This document shows, in pieces, positions 52,767 to 61,885 of a DNA stretch of 64,000 nt. The number at the start of each line of letters is the position of its first letter. Position 1 is the stretch's first letter. The notes beneath the pieces were generated by a model that was given only the letters and a program-made list of their open reading frames with translations, was not told the origin of the DNA and searched no databases. The position numbers were made by a program, and so were the translations under genes. This DNA comes from Anthopleura xanthogrammica (lineage: Eukaryota > Cnidaria > Anthozoa > Actiniaria > Actiniidae): the NCBI GenBank assembly GCA_964019055.1, contig OZ025222.1, forward strand, positions 5,762,746 through 5,826,745, in the 5' to 3' direction.

Positions 52767-53949
52767 GTTTCCACTGAAGATACAGTACCTGTAGAAGAGA
52801 CGGTTATCGACTCGGAGGATTGTTCTCTTTCGAGGGATTTCAGCACACAAACTCCAGGTTGCCTTGGCTGTAAAACGCTCAAAGAAGACAAACGTTTGCT
52901 GAACAACAAATGCATTGACTTGAAAACCAAAATTGATTCTCTGGTACTAACAAACACTTCAAAGTCATCATGTGGTGTTCAGAGTGATTTGGCAAAGGTA
53001 GACGACGATGAAGGTAATATAGAACCAGGCAATAGACAATTTAATGAAAGTTTTGAACTGGAAGATGACACAGATGACTATGATATCACCGAAGAAGAGC
53101 CTGACAGCATCCCTGAAGAAGATGCTGACTATTATCCCAACACAGAGGCAGAGACAGAAACAGAGGCTGAGGATGAAGATCATGTAATAGGAATGAGGTA
53201 TGGAAGGATTGGGGTATTCACTGTTTGTTTGAAAAAATTAATAACCTGGCTTTTTTTTCTTCAGATTCAACCCAAGTAACCATAGTGTTAGAATCGAGCC
53301 TAAGTACATTGTCTTCTTGTCAAAGCTGTTATTGTTATTCACCTTCTGCCACTCCTGCAAGACTGAAAACCCTTTGGTGACATTTCGTGAAGTAGGGACT
53401 ATGGTTAACATAACAACCACATGCCATAACCCCAAGTGCCCCAAAAAAGAGAACACTTCGAGAAGCCAACCCAACATGCCTGGCACAAAGATCCCTGCTG
53501 GGAATTTCCTCCTTTGTTTTGCTGTACTGACAGCAGGTGCTTCTGCAAGCAAGGGTTTTAGACTATTTCAGCACATGGGGCTTGCTTGCATCACATTGAC
53601 CACTTTCTTTAAACATCAAGGGGTAAGTAGCTTTTAAGAAAATGCTTCATCTATGTAAAATGTAGTTGTAAATAATGTAAACAAGGACTCTACATATGAG
53701 AAGTGGACGAACATACTTTTCATGTAAGTTTTCTTTTTAATTAATTTCTAGGAAAAGCTGTTTCCTACCATCCATTTATACTGGAAAATTTACCAAAAAG
53801 AAATGTTAAGGACAGTCCAGTCACTGGCAGAACCTCTCATTCTATCCGGGGATAATAGACATGATAGCATGGGCCACAGTGCCAAATGTGGAGTTTACTC
53901 AATCTTCTGTTGCAATTTGCCGAATATTATACATTTCTATCTGGTACAG
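52767..53949 (+). pseudogene. THAP-domain transposase-like gene, exons 2 (3' part), 3 and 4
   Basis: Exon 2 continues in frame from the BEL-1 duplication (52767-53197): an acidic part rich in Asp/Glu and a CLGC. Exon 3 (53265-53622) carries KYIVFLSKLLLLFTFCHSC, CHNPKCPKK and a SKGFRLFQHMGLACITLTTFF helix. Exon 4 (53752-53949) has PLILSGDNRHDSMGHSAKCG with NIIHFYLVQ. Each border fits GT/AG and keeps phase. The D.R.DS.GH.AK motif and the CxxC elements match THAP-bearing Kolobok-type transposases, a family-level guess. No later exon was found before BEL-2 at 54431. Confidence 0.6.
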
Positions 53950-54430
53950 GTATGTTATATAGCATCCATATGGGTGCAACTTGAGTAGAATGTACCACTT
54001 TCTGTAAATATGTATATCACTGGTCAAACACAAAGCATCCATTCGAGGCTGCAAGGTAATTTGAAAGGATTATACAGTATAATTTGTACCTTGCATCTTC
54101 AGTGGAATGCTTTGTGTTACCAGTTAACCAATATATGGAAAGTGGTCAATAGCGGTTTACTGCTCACTTCTCACTGCTCTGGTCTGGTATATGGGTTCAA
54201 GCCCCAATGCAGGGTGGATGATATGTGAGTAGAGTTTGTTGAATGTGTTTTCGCTCCTGTACCATTAGGATTTTTTAAATTAAATTTTTCCTCCCTTTGT
54301 AAAAGTCAACATGTGAGTTGAGAGTTGTATGCATAGAATATATAATGTAGTGGAAGTGTGTTTGAGTGACAGTGGGCCAAATTGGAAACCAGTATAGAAC
54401 TGCTGTTGTTACATTTCTACTATATCGATC
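53950..54430. other. Intron or intergenic stretch after exon 4
   Basis: Starts with a GTATGT donor after exon 4. AT-rich; I see no exon or repeat in it. BEL-2 begins at 54431, possibly inside this intron. Confidence 0.35.
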
Positions 54431-54884
54431 TGTAACATAACTTCAATCGTCGAAACCACAGGTGAATCTGAACCTAAGGTAAACTTTAATAACGGTAATA
54501 ACTTAGTATGGGAATATAAATAAAGATACAAGATATAAAATTGAACTTAATAAATTATTTTTTCTCACCTCACGTTGAGTGGTTAATACGATTCAATATA
54601 GCTCAACTGAAGGAACTTGAAGAAAATTATACTTGCTTAAGATACTTGACTTAAGATGCTTGACTTAGATAAATGAAAAAACTAAACTTGACTTGACTTG
54701 ACTTTAAATTTAACTTGATTAGTTACTTAACTTGGCTCGACTTAGACCATACAATATCTTAACTTGTGAAGATGGAAACTTGAACTTATGTGAATTTAGA
54801 GCTGAAATTACTGCTACATGAAAAGACTGAAATTCCCTATGGACCAATACTTAACTGTGAGTAACCAATTGATTAGATTCTACA
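54431..54884 (-). repeat. Probable BEL-2 3' LTR
   Basis: On the minus strand it would run from TGTAGAATCTAATC to TTATGTTACA, 454 bp, with TG...CA ends. It sits just after a purine-rich tract (GGGGGGCGGGA). The partner LTR is outside, so the call is from position and ends only. Confidence 0.55.
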
Positions 54885-54897
54885 TCCCGCCCCCCAT
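54885..54897 (-). other. BEL-2 polypurine tract
   Basis: Minus strand GGGGGGCGGGA directly before the TG of the LTR. It is the same layout as in BEL-1 at 11397. Confidence 0.6.
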
Positions 54898-55075
54898 CAA
54901 AGGACACTAATAAAGAAAGGGAAAATAACTGAATACACACGCCGACTCACACGCGCACACTAATTATTAAATGTGTTGTTTAGAAATGAATAATGTTCTT
55001 ATAGTCTATTGTTCTCGTAAATAATGTCAATGCCTTTAAGCGTTCTGGCACTTTCTTTCAATGTCCTTTGATTCT

Positions 55076-56230
55076 TTACTCTTTACTCGCTTCCAATAAG
55101 CACAGCTTTCTCACGTCTCTGACGAACCTTGACGTCGCTGTCCTCACCGAAACTTGTCGTACTGAACCATGCCTGTCTGGAAAGGTTTCCTCTACAATGG
55201 CCAAAGGCCATTGACCTCGTGATCTTCGTTCATCTACCATTAGTACTAAATCCCCTTGCTTGAGATTTCTCTGTGTCACTGTCCACTTTTGACGTTCTTG
55301 TAATGCTGGAAGGTATTCTTTAATCCATCTTTTCCAAAATGTATTGGCCAACCACTGTGCTTGTCGCCAACGCTTGTTGAATTTGTCTCCGTTCAAAAAT
55401 ATCCCAAGTGGTAGACTTGGATTTGGTTGCAGGAGCAGAAGTTTGCTTGGTGTGAGGGGAACTAGATCATTTGGGGTATCATCATTCTGGACAAGTGGAC
55501 GATCATTCAAGATTCTTTCAACTTCAGCCATGAAGGTTACCAAAGTCTCGTCAGTGACCAACTGTTCTTGCAACAAAGCTTTAAGAATCCTTCTAATAGA
55601 ACGGATTAATCTTTCCCAAACGCCACCCATGTGGCTCACGGCTGGGGGGTTAAAATGCCATTGAATATCGTTCCTTCGTAGTTGGTCTCGTATTTTCTCT
55701 TGGGCGGTGCTGTTTTCACTAATTTTCTTGAACTCTTCTCTCAGAATAGCTTGAGCGCCAGTAAAATTGGTGCCATTGTCACTATAAACATGCTTGGGTT
55801 GTCCTCTTCGTGCTGTAAAACGACTGAAGGCACACAGGAAGGATTCTGAATCCAACGAATAAGCTATCTCGAGGTGCACGGCTCTAGTAGCAAGGCAGGT
55901 AAAGAGGCATCCGTAGCGTTTCACGTGACTGCGATTTAGCTTGATAGTCAGTGGACCGAAATAATCAACTCCAATACAAGTAAATGGTGGTTGATAGGGC
56001 GTAACTCTGGCAGCTGGTAATGGGGCCATTATCTGTGAACCTGGACGTGCATTTCTCTTTCGGCATTGTATGCACTGGTTGATCACCTTTCGCACTTCAG
56101 CTCGTCCATTGATTATCCAGTATACTTGTCGTATCGCATTCCAGACGTGTCTTGTACCAAGATGTCCTTCCTTAACATGATAGTGTCGTATTATCAGATT
56201 GGTAACATGGTTCTTTGATGGTAGGATCAT
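55076..56230 (-). CDS. BEL-2 integrase region
   Basis: A continuous frame with the HHCC finger (HYHVKEGHLG, CIQCRKRNARP), then PPFTCIGVDYFGPL with the first Asp, HLEIAYSLDSESFL, YSDNGTNFTG with the second Asp, PPAVSHMGGVWERLIRSIR with Glu, and a C-terminal domain with DLVLMVDE and RDVRKLCLL. All three catalytic residues are present. It is separated from the upstream frame by one frameshift at about 56235. It would integrate cDNA if expressed through that shift. Confidence 0.85.
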   Translation of the reverse strand: MILPSKNHVTNLIIRHYHVKEGHLGTRHVWNAIRQVYWIINGRAEVRKVINQCIQCRKRNARPGSQIMAPLPAARVTPYQPPFTCIGVDYFGPLTIKLNRSHVKRYGCLFTCLATRAVHLEIAYSLDSESFLCAFSRFTARRGQPKHVYSDNGTNFTGAQAILREEFKKISENSTAQEKIRDQLRRNDIQWHFNPPAVSHMGGVWERLIRSIRRILKALLQEQLVTDETLVTFMAEVERILNDRPLVQNDDTPNDLVPLTPSKLLLLQPNPSLPLGIFLNGDKFNKRWRQAQWLANTFWKRWIKEYLPALQERQKWTVTQRNLKQGDLVLMVDERRSRGQWPLAIVEETFPDRHGSVRQVSVRTATSRFVRDVRKLCLLEASKE

Positions 56231-56237
56231 TGGGTAT

Positions 56238-58988
56238 TTAGGTATATGAAATGGGTGCTAGTTCGAGTCTGCCTCCAACGTGTATTGTTCCATCGATGAG
56301 AACTGGATTCAGCTTAGAGAGCTTACTTGATCTTCCGATTTGGGTCTTGAGAACTCTACCATTAGACGTAGACGAAGCCTTCAAAATCTCTAGTTCTTTA
56401 GAGAATGCCTTGTGCTGTATGTAGGTCACTATTTTTTTTGCTGCTTGCTGTACTTCTGTGACTGACAAAGGTTTCTTGTGTTGTTCTTGGGTGTTTGTTG
56501 ATTCCTTGAGGTAAAGTAAGTAACGCATAAGCCAGGCGATACCTTTCTTTAATGCGTACCAAGATGAATAGTACTCCAGAAAGAAATCTAGTGGATCTGA
56601 GTGAATCACTGCTTGCATCTCGTTCACTTGAGCGTCTTTACATAGCTCTAATTGAGTGTCTTGTGTCTCCACACTGTTTGGAAGTTTTGGCCAAGTTTCA
56701 GGATCTTGCCACAGGAACTTTGGGCCATGAAGCCATTCTGTTACTTTCTGTACATCAGTTGATCGTAGACCTCTTGATGCGTGATCTGCTGGGTTAGAGT
56801 TTATGTCAACCCATTTCCATTGAGAAGGCTTCGTTTTCTCATGTATCACGGCTAATCTGTTAGCGATGAAAGGCTTGAATCTTCGAGCTTCATTGTTTAT
56901 GTATTGTAGAACAAGGGTTGAATCCGTCCAGAAGAAGTTTTCTTGAATTTCGTAATCTAGATTCTCTTGGATTTCTTGATTTAATCTTACTGCTACGACA
57001 GCTGCTGTCAGTTCTAATCTAGGTATTGTCGTTGGTTTGGTTGGAGTCACTCTAGATTTTCCCATCAGTAGACTACAATGGACCTTCTCATCTGTATCAG
57101 CGAACCTCAGATACGAAGCTGTACCGTATCCATCATTAGAAGCATCAGAAAAGTGATGTAGATCTACCTTGACGATCTTGCTCAAAGACGAGTGTTTAAG
57201 ACAACGAGGAATAACGATGCTTTCAAGGTTGGGGAGATCTTTCGTCCATGAGTCCCACGTTGTCTTGACATCAGGATCAAGTAACTCGTCCCATCCGACC
57301 TTGTTCTTGCATAGACTTTGTAGAATTTGTTTTCCTTGAAGAATGAATGGAGATGTTAATCCAAGTGGATCGTAGATTGAGCTTACAAATGATAGAATTC
57401 CTCTTCTTGTGGTAATGTTCTCTTTCTTGACTGTTCCAAAGGAGAACGTATCAGAATTAGTTTCCCATGTGACTCCAAGAGCTTTCTGGGTAGGTAGAGT
57501 CTCCAACTCTAGGTCGATAACAGATGGCGATCTTTCGTTCTTGGGTATTGACTTCAGAACTTCTACATCGTTGCTGGCCCATTTGGTTAAATGAAAGCCA
57601 CCTTTAGCAAGTAAGGTAGTGAGATGTTCAACTAATGTAATAGCTTTACTCACAGAGTCCACAGATTTCAAACAGTCATCTACATAGAAATTTCTTTGGA
57701 CTGTGTTCATGGTCTGAGCATCAAAGTCTTTCTCATGATTTTCTGCAGTCTTGAGCAAACAGAAACTTGCACAGCTTGGGGACGATTTAGCTCCAAACAA
57801 ATGGACTAACATCTGATAATCTTCTGGCTCTTTGGAGAAATCATCATTTGGCCACCATAAGAAACGTAAAGCGTTACAGTCGTCAGGTTTAACTCTTGCT
57901 TGATGATACATCGCTTCAATATCAGACATAAGACCAATCTTTTCTTGGCGGAATCTCAGGAGTACACCAACTAACGTGTTTGTTAGAACTGGCCCTTGAA
58001 GAAGTTGATCGTTCAAAGAAGTTCCGTCAGATTTGGCTCCACAATCAAACACTACACGTACCTTGCCAGGTTTTCTGGGATGAAAAACTGGATGGTGAGG
58101 GAGATACCAAACCGGAATCTTGGAATCTGGTTGTGCATACTCTGAAGCAGTCTTTGAAGAATCTTCTGCGTTGCTGACATCCATTGGAACTCTCTGTGCA
58201 TATTCTTTATCAATGTAGTCGTTAATAGTTGACACATATTTTTCCTGCAAGATGGGATTCTTCTGAAGACGCCACTTTAGAGAATTTAGTCTTCTTTCTG
58301 CAATGGCTCTGTTGTTTGGCAGACAAGGTGGATTCTTGCGCCAAGGTAGTCCCAGTTGGTAGTGACCGTTGATGAATTGTAGTGTTCCTTCCATCATGTT
58401 CAAAGCTCTTTTGTCTTCTAGAGAACTTGAAAGTCCTTTATTCATCTGATGTTCACTGAAGTCCATCAGAAACATCTTCTCTACTCTTTGACGAAGCTTT
58501 TCGTCAGATACACGGATGAAATTGACTTCGCCAGATGAGTGACCCACTGAACCAATGGGTCCCATGAGAGTCCAACCAAGAGGTGTCAAGATAGCGTAGG
58601 GTTGTTTCTTTTTCCCTCTTCTCTGATCGACTATCCAATGTGCTTCAGGGACATCACTTCCAATGATTAAAGTAATTCTTTTATCGTCGAGCTGAGGAAA
58701 TTCAATTCCTTTAAGATGACTCCACTTTGATAGGTCACTTTTGGTCGGCATACCTTGATTCTGAATAGGTAAATTTGGAACCGCCCAAACATGAGGAATC
58801 TCGATGCATTCGTCTCCATCTATGGCAGATACATTTAATTGCGCTTCGTATCCGGATATATTACTCTGGCCATTAACGGTTTTGATAGAAAATGTCTTTT
58901 GCGTCCGGGGTAAACCGAGGGTCTTGATCAGGTTGCACTCACAAATAGAGACATCCGAACCATCATCCAGTAAAGCATAGGTCATCAA
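56238..58988 (-). CDS. BEL-2 protease, reverse transcriptase and RNase H
   Basis: The protease begins at once with YALLDDGSDVSICE (DDG where DTG or DSG is common). The RT follows with WYLPHHPVFH, KVRVVFDCGAKSDG, DIEAMYHQARVKPDDCNALRFLWW, VHLFGAKSSPSCASFCL, the intact active site FYVDDCLKSV, GGFHLTKWASND and FVSSIYDPLGLTSPF. RNase H follows with HHFSDASNDGYG, TTIPRLELTAA, FWTDSTLVLQYI and NPADHASRG. The RT N-terminal part present here is the one missing from BEL-1. The frame stays open for 916 residues, so this element is young or was active recently. Confidence 0.9.
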   Translation of the reverse strand: MMTYALLDDGSDVSICECNLIKTLGLPRTQKTFSIKTVNGQSNISGYEAQLNVSAIDGDECIEIPHVWAVPNLPIQNQGMPTKSDLSKWSHLKGIEFPQLDDKRITLIIGSDVPEAHWIVDQRRGKKKQPYAILTPLGWTLMGPIGSVGHSSGEVNFIRVSDEKLRQRVEKMFLMDFSEHQMNKGLSSSLEDKRALNMMEGTLQFINGHYQLGLPWRKNPPCLPNNRAIAERRLNSLKWRLQKNPILQEKYVSTINDYIDKEYAQRVPMDVSNAEDSSKTASEYAQPDSKIPVWYLPHHPVFHPRKPGKVRVVFDCGAKSDGTSLNDQLLQGPVLTNTLVGVLLRFRQEKIGLMSDIEAMYHQARVKPDDCNALRFLWWPNDDFSKEPEDYQMLVHLFGAKSSPSCASFCLLKTAENHEKDFDAQTMNTVQRNFYVDDCLKSVDSVSKAITLVEHLTTLLAKGGFHLTKWASNDVEVLKSIPKNERSPSVIDLELETLPTQKALGVTWETNSDTFSFGTVKKENITTRRGILSFVSSIYDPLGLTSPFILQGKQILQSLCKNKVGWDELLDPDVKTTWDSWTKDLPNLESIVIPRCLKHSSLSKIVKVDLHHFSDASNDGYGTASYLRFADTDEKVHCSLLMGKSRVTPTKPTTIPRLELTAAVVAVRLNQEIQENLDYEIQENFFWTDSTLVLQYINNEARRFKPFIANRLAVIHEKTKPSQWKWVDINSNPADHASRGLRSTDVQKVTEWLHGPKFLWQDPETWPKLPNSVETQDTQLELCKDAQVNEMQAVIHSDPLDFFLEYYSSWYALKKGIAWLMRYLLYLKESTNTQEQHKKPLSVTEVQQAAKKIVTYIQHKAFSKELEILKASSTSNGRVLKTQIGRSSKLSKLNPVLIDGTIHVGGRLELAPISYT

Positions 58989-59860
58989 CCTCGATATTTC
59001 CTTGACCTTTAACCTTTACGGGAATAACGCGGAGCATAACTTTCGTTGATTCACACTGACTTGCAATTGAATTTGAGTTCTTCGAATCGTTTTGCCTTGG
59101 TGGTGCTTCTGATGGTGTTGGAAGTGTTGGGAATTCTTGATGTAGTAGACTATGATGACGTTTGCCACAAGATGCCACCAAACATGAGTCTTTCCTCTTG
59201 CAGTCCTTGGCAACATGTCCTTTTGACAAGCAAAGATAGCACAATCGCTCTTGAAGAACAAATTTACGCCTTTCCTTGATACCCTTTTGTCTGAACCTTG
59301 AGCATCTCTGGAGGTTGTGACCGCTGACTTTACAAAGTAGGCATGAGAAGGTGGAGCTTGCACTAATGTTATCAGCTGCTGCTGTAGAAGCCGGTTCTTT
59401 ATTTAGTGCTTGTGTAGTTAAGGTCGTTAACTTGTGGGCAGGAGCACTTGCGTATCCCTTCTTAAATGTAGTATGTCTTGACTTGTCTGATAGAGATCTT
59501 GATCCAATCAGCTGACCAAAGGCACTGTTGGCTAATTTGGCTTTCCTCATTACAAATTTGCTTAAGTTGTTAAACTTTGGGACACGGTTTCGTTCAAGTA
59601 ACGTGTAAGCGTCTTTAGCCCACTCAGCTTGTAAATTACTAGGCAAACGAGAAACGATCATCTCCAAATTTGATTGCGCATCAATATCTGATCCATATCC
59701 AAGTTGACTCAGACTAATTTGACAGTTTTCCATCTCTCTTGCTAGCTGCAAAAGTTTATCTGCCTCATATGGCTTGATGGGATTCCCTTTCGTTATATTG
59801 TTGATGTAGGCTCTGCATATGATGTGACCTTCTCCAAAATTGTCCTCTAAGATTAGCAGC
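58963..59860 (-). pseudogene. BEL-2 gag, N-terminus removed by a Polinton
   Basis: The open part (58963-59751) continues upstream to 59860 in frame: GEGHIICRAYINN, LAREMENCQISLSQLG, MIVSRLPSNLQAEWAKDA, then two zinc knuckles, CLLCKVSGHNLQRC and CYLCLSKGHVAKDCKRK. This is the BEL capsid and nucleocapsid. The gene stops at 59860 where Polinton 3 begins, and its 5' part must lie beyond it. A frameshift at about 58985 separates it from protease. Confidence 0.82.
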
Positions 59861-59999
59861 AGTAGGGTTTAACCGCCACAGACGCTCGTATTAAGCGGTG
59901 TTTACCGGCGTTTTACGGTCTCTGTGGGCCCCATACATTCTTGGGTCTGTCTGTCACACCCCGGGCGCTGAGTAAGGACATAAAAAAATAGTGTGATAT
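59861..59999 (+). repeat. Probable terminal inverted repeat of Polinton 3 (one end seen)
   Basis: Non-coding 139 bp between the BEL-2 break and the first gene; GC-rich with CGGCGTTTTACGG and CCCCGGGCGCTG. Its inverted partner is outside the window, so its extent is unknown. Confidence 0.4.
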
Positions 60000-60512
60000 A
60001 TGAATCCACAATGGCCTTATCGTTGCTGTGGCAAGCGAATGCGAATAGAGGAAGACACCTCGGCGCAGTGTTACGAATGTGGAAGGAATATACGCAATGC
60101 TGTACCTTGTGCTACCATAGAGCAATACTATGCCAACGGAGGCCGCAAGCGAACGCCTTACAAGAGACTAAGATACTTCAGGAAATGGATGGATCATATC
60201 AGAGGTTACCATCCCGTGTACTTTGATGAAAAATCAAAGAAGAAGATCACAGACAACTTAGAAGAGCCGACTTTACAAGGCTTAAGAAAGACGCTTAAAA
60301 AATTAAGGCTAGGTAATTACAAAGGCATCTCCTACCTCCTGTCTGAAATTACGGGCGAAGAAATACCCGACGTTTCTCAAGATATGCCTAGAGCCGAGTG
60401 GATGTTCAGCAGAATAACTAAGGAAATTCCCTATTACCCCGACGTAATCTACGAAATATTCTACGAAATCGACCCCAACCACCCCCTGTTGAAATGGGTT
60501 CCTAGGCGATGA
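60000..60512 (+). CDS. VLTF3-like late transcription factor (170 aa)
   Basis: Cysteines in CCGKRM and CYECGRN form a zinc ribbon near the start (residues 8-28). The body then has KRLRYFRKWMDHIRG, a segment TLQGLRKTLKKLRLGNYKGI, SYLLSEITGEEIP and IYEIFYEIDPNHPLLKWVP. The YKR..F..W, LKKL.L..Y and I.....G...P succession is the core of the VLTF3/A2L-like family that drives late gene expression in poxviruses and other large DNA viruses, known from Polinton-like viruses too. This copy is short (the poxvirus form is about 220 aa). It begins at an ATG in GATATATG. It may direct the late genes further right. Confidence 0.6.
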   Translation: MNPQWPYRCCGKRMRIEEDTSAQCYECGRNIRNAVPCATIEQYYANGGRKRTPYKRLRYFRKWMDHIRGYHPVYFDEKSKKKITDNLEEPTLQGLRKTLKKLRLGNYKGISYLLSEITGEEIPDVSQDMPRAEWMFSRITKEIPYYPDVIYEIFYEIDPNHPLLKWVPRR

Positions 60513-60514
60513 GT

Positions 60515-60610
60515 GATAGTATTATACATAATACTGTCATGCGTACTTTTGTTCCAAGGCGATAATCGTTTAATAGTAATATACATAATACTGTCATGCG
60601 TACTTTTGTT
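60515..60610. repeat. Two direct 47-bp repeats between genes
   Basis: The segments at about 60511-60560 and 60558-60612 share ATACATAATACTGTCATGCG and TACTTTTGTTC with GGCGAT before them. This may be a promoter duplication for the 60619 gene, but the role is not known. Confidence 0.7.
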
Positions 60611-60618
60611 CTTCCTAT

Positions 60619-61161
60619 ATGAATCCATTTGACTCCCTGGTTAACGACGTGAAGTACTACCTTGATAGTATTGAGCAACGTTTTCCCGATACTCATGATT
60701 TTTTGAGTGAAATACGTGTTGCTCTTGAGCAAAAGTACTTGGGGGAGAAGTCTAAGGAACCAAGACCGAAAAAACTGAAGAAACCAGAGGACATTGAGGC
60801 GATTTTGCTTGAGAGCATCGATGAATCACGATTTCAGGATTATACTGAGGTTTCTGTGGTTTGTGCCGACCCCGAAAAGATCTTAGAAAGAATACGACTA
60901 CTGAAGAAGGCTATTGGCGATGGCAAAAGAAGAATTATCTATTTTTCTTCTTTGCTAGGAGAACTTTTGCTGAAGCTGTCCAAGGAGGACGTCGACAAGG
61001 TGGAGATATCTCCATCTCACAAGTATTTTTTGATGAGGCTATCAAAGCTGATCAACGAGTATCCGAGGCTTAGACATTGTGAACTACCTTTGAGCTTCTT
61101 TAATGTGAATCTGAAGAAGATCAAGGGAGTTTGTGATAATTCCACAAACAACTGGAAATGA
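60619..61161 (+). CDS. Unknown Polinton 3 protein (180 aa)
   Basis: Helix-rich: MNPFDSLVNDVKYYLDSIEQ, FLSEIRVALEQKYLGEKSKE, a Lys/Pro patch, EAILLESIDESRFQDY, then a VSVVCADPEKILERIRLLKK helix and RIIYFSSLLGELLLKLSKE, and an end with RLSKLINEYPRL. No signal peptide, membrane segment or catalytic motif. I do not recognise a family; helix-rich with an internal LLKKAI.DGKRR patch. It is preceded by a tandem duplicate of about 47 bp (GATAGTATTATACATAATAC... at 60515 and 60562), which could be regulatory. Confidence 0.55.
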   Translation: MNPFDSLVNDVKYYLDSIEQRFPDTHDFLSEIRVALEQKYLGEKSKEPRPKKLKKPEDIEAILLESIDESRFQDYTEVSVVCADPEKILERIRLLKKAIGDGKRRIIYFSSLLGELLLKLSKEDVDKVEISPSHKYFLMRLSKLINEYPRLRHCELPLSFFNVNLKKIKGVCDNSTNNWK

Positions 61162-61291
61162 CTTTAGGTTTTGATATGTAACCCAGGACTTGACAAAATA
61201 AAAATTGTGAAACTACTTGATTACGCATATTTTCTAGACTGACGTTCGATATGCAAATTAAAACCCGTCTGGCTCTTTTCAAAACAAATAT

Positions 61292-61879
61292 TTACTGAGC
61301 GAGTTTTCTTTGAAGCTCTGTCTTTGCCTCCTGGTATATTTTTTTTCTTTCTTCTTCGGTTAGGTATTTGACTCTTTTATTCCTAATTTCAGACTTACGT
61401 TTTTCGTACTTGTCTGCTTCGGTTAGAATAAGCGAGAATTCTACGTCGTCTATTCTACTGTCACGCAATGCCTTAGACGTTAGGTCAATGATGGTGTTAC
61501 TTTTTGATTTCGCTAGCATGATGCTTCGGTCGTGTTTTGAGATCTTCGCGGATAATTTTCCCATTATGGCCGTACTAACAGCAGAGATAATTCCGCAGAT
61601 GGCCCCAACACTGGCCAAAGGAACACCGACGACTACTCCTGGTCCCGTGAGAGATGTTGCGACTCCAGAACCAGTCAAAGCAACAGACAAGGAGCCTGTT
61701 GTTATTGCCACTTTGTGTAAGACGGCTCTGCCTCTGGCGTATTTCTTTCTTACCTCTTCGTAGTGCTTGTTCTGGCCTTCGAGGTAAGCCAAAATTAGGT
61801 TTGCCTTATTTAGCCTAAAGTTGTCCGCTTCCTTAGGTACTTCAGGGTACAAACGCGGTGCGCTAGGTATAACGTCCAT
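61292..61879 (-). CDS. Polinton glycine-rich membrane protein (195 aa)
   Basis: The longer frame begins at 61930, but MDVIPSAPRLYPEV at 61879 is the likely start, because it matches the leader of the homologues and clears the divergent gene at 61886. It shares RLNKANLIL, YEEVRKKYARGRAVLH, TSLTGPGVVVGVPLAS, and a coiled-coil tail. Gly/Ala-rich hydrophobic segments lie at about residues 50-100. It is homologous to 6368-6982 and 37841-38458. It is divergent from the WPQQLNF gene with only 6 bp between the start codons. Confidence 0.68.
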   Translation of the reverse strand: MDVIPSAPRLYPEVPKEADNFRLNKANLILAYLEGQNKHYEEVRKKYARGRAVLHKVAITTGSLSVALTGSGVATSLTGPGVVVGVPLASVGAICGIISAVSTAIMGKLSAKISKHDRSIMLAKSKSNTIIDLTSKALRDSRIDDVEFSLILTEADKYEKRKSEIRNKRVKYLTEEERKKIYQEAKTELQRKLAQ

Positions 61880-61885
61880 ATATAT
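61880..61885. promoter_or_regulatory. TATATATA start context between divergent Polinton 3 genes
   Basis: The sequence TATATATATG spans the start of the WPQQLNF gene. The two divergent genes start 6 bp apart, so transcription signals must overlap the coding starts. Confidence 0.4.

Larger units (their letters stand above)
54431..59860 (-). mobile_element. BEL/Pao LTR retrotransposon 2 (5' end beyond a Polinton)
   Basis: Minus strand: gag core (59860-58963), protease, RT, RNase H and integrase (58988-55076), then a polypurine tract and a probable 3' LTR. The gag N-terminus and 5' LTR are absent because a Polinton starts at 59861, so the missing part should lie beyond the window. Only two frameshifts are seen (about 58985 and 56235), far fewer than in BEL-1. 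Confidence 0.85.
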
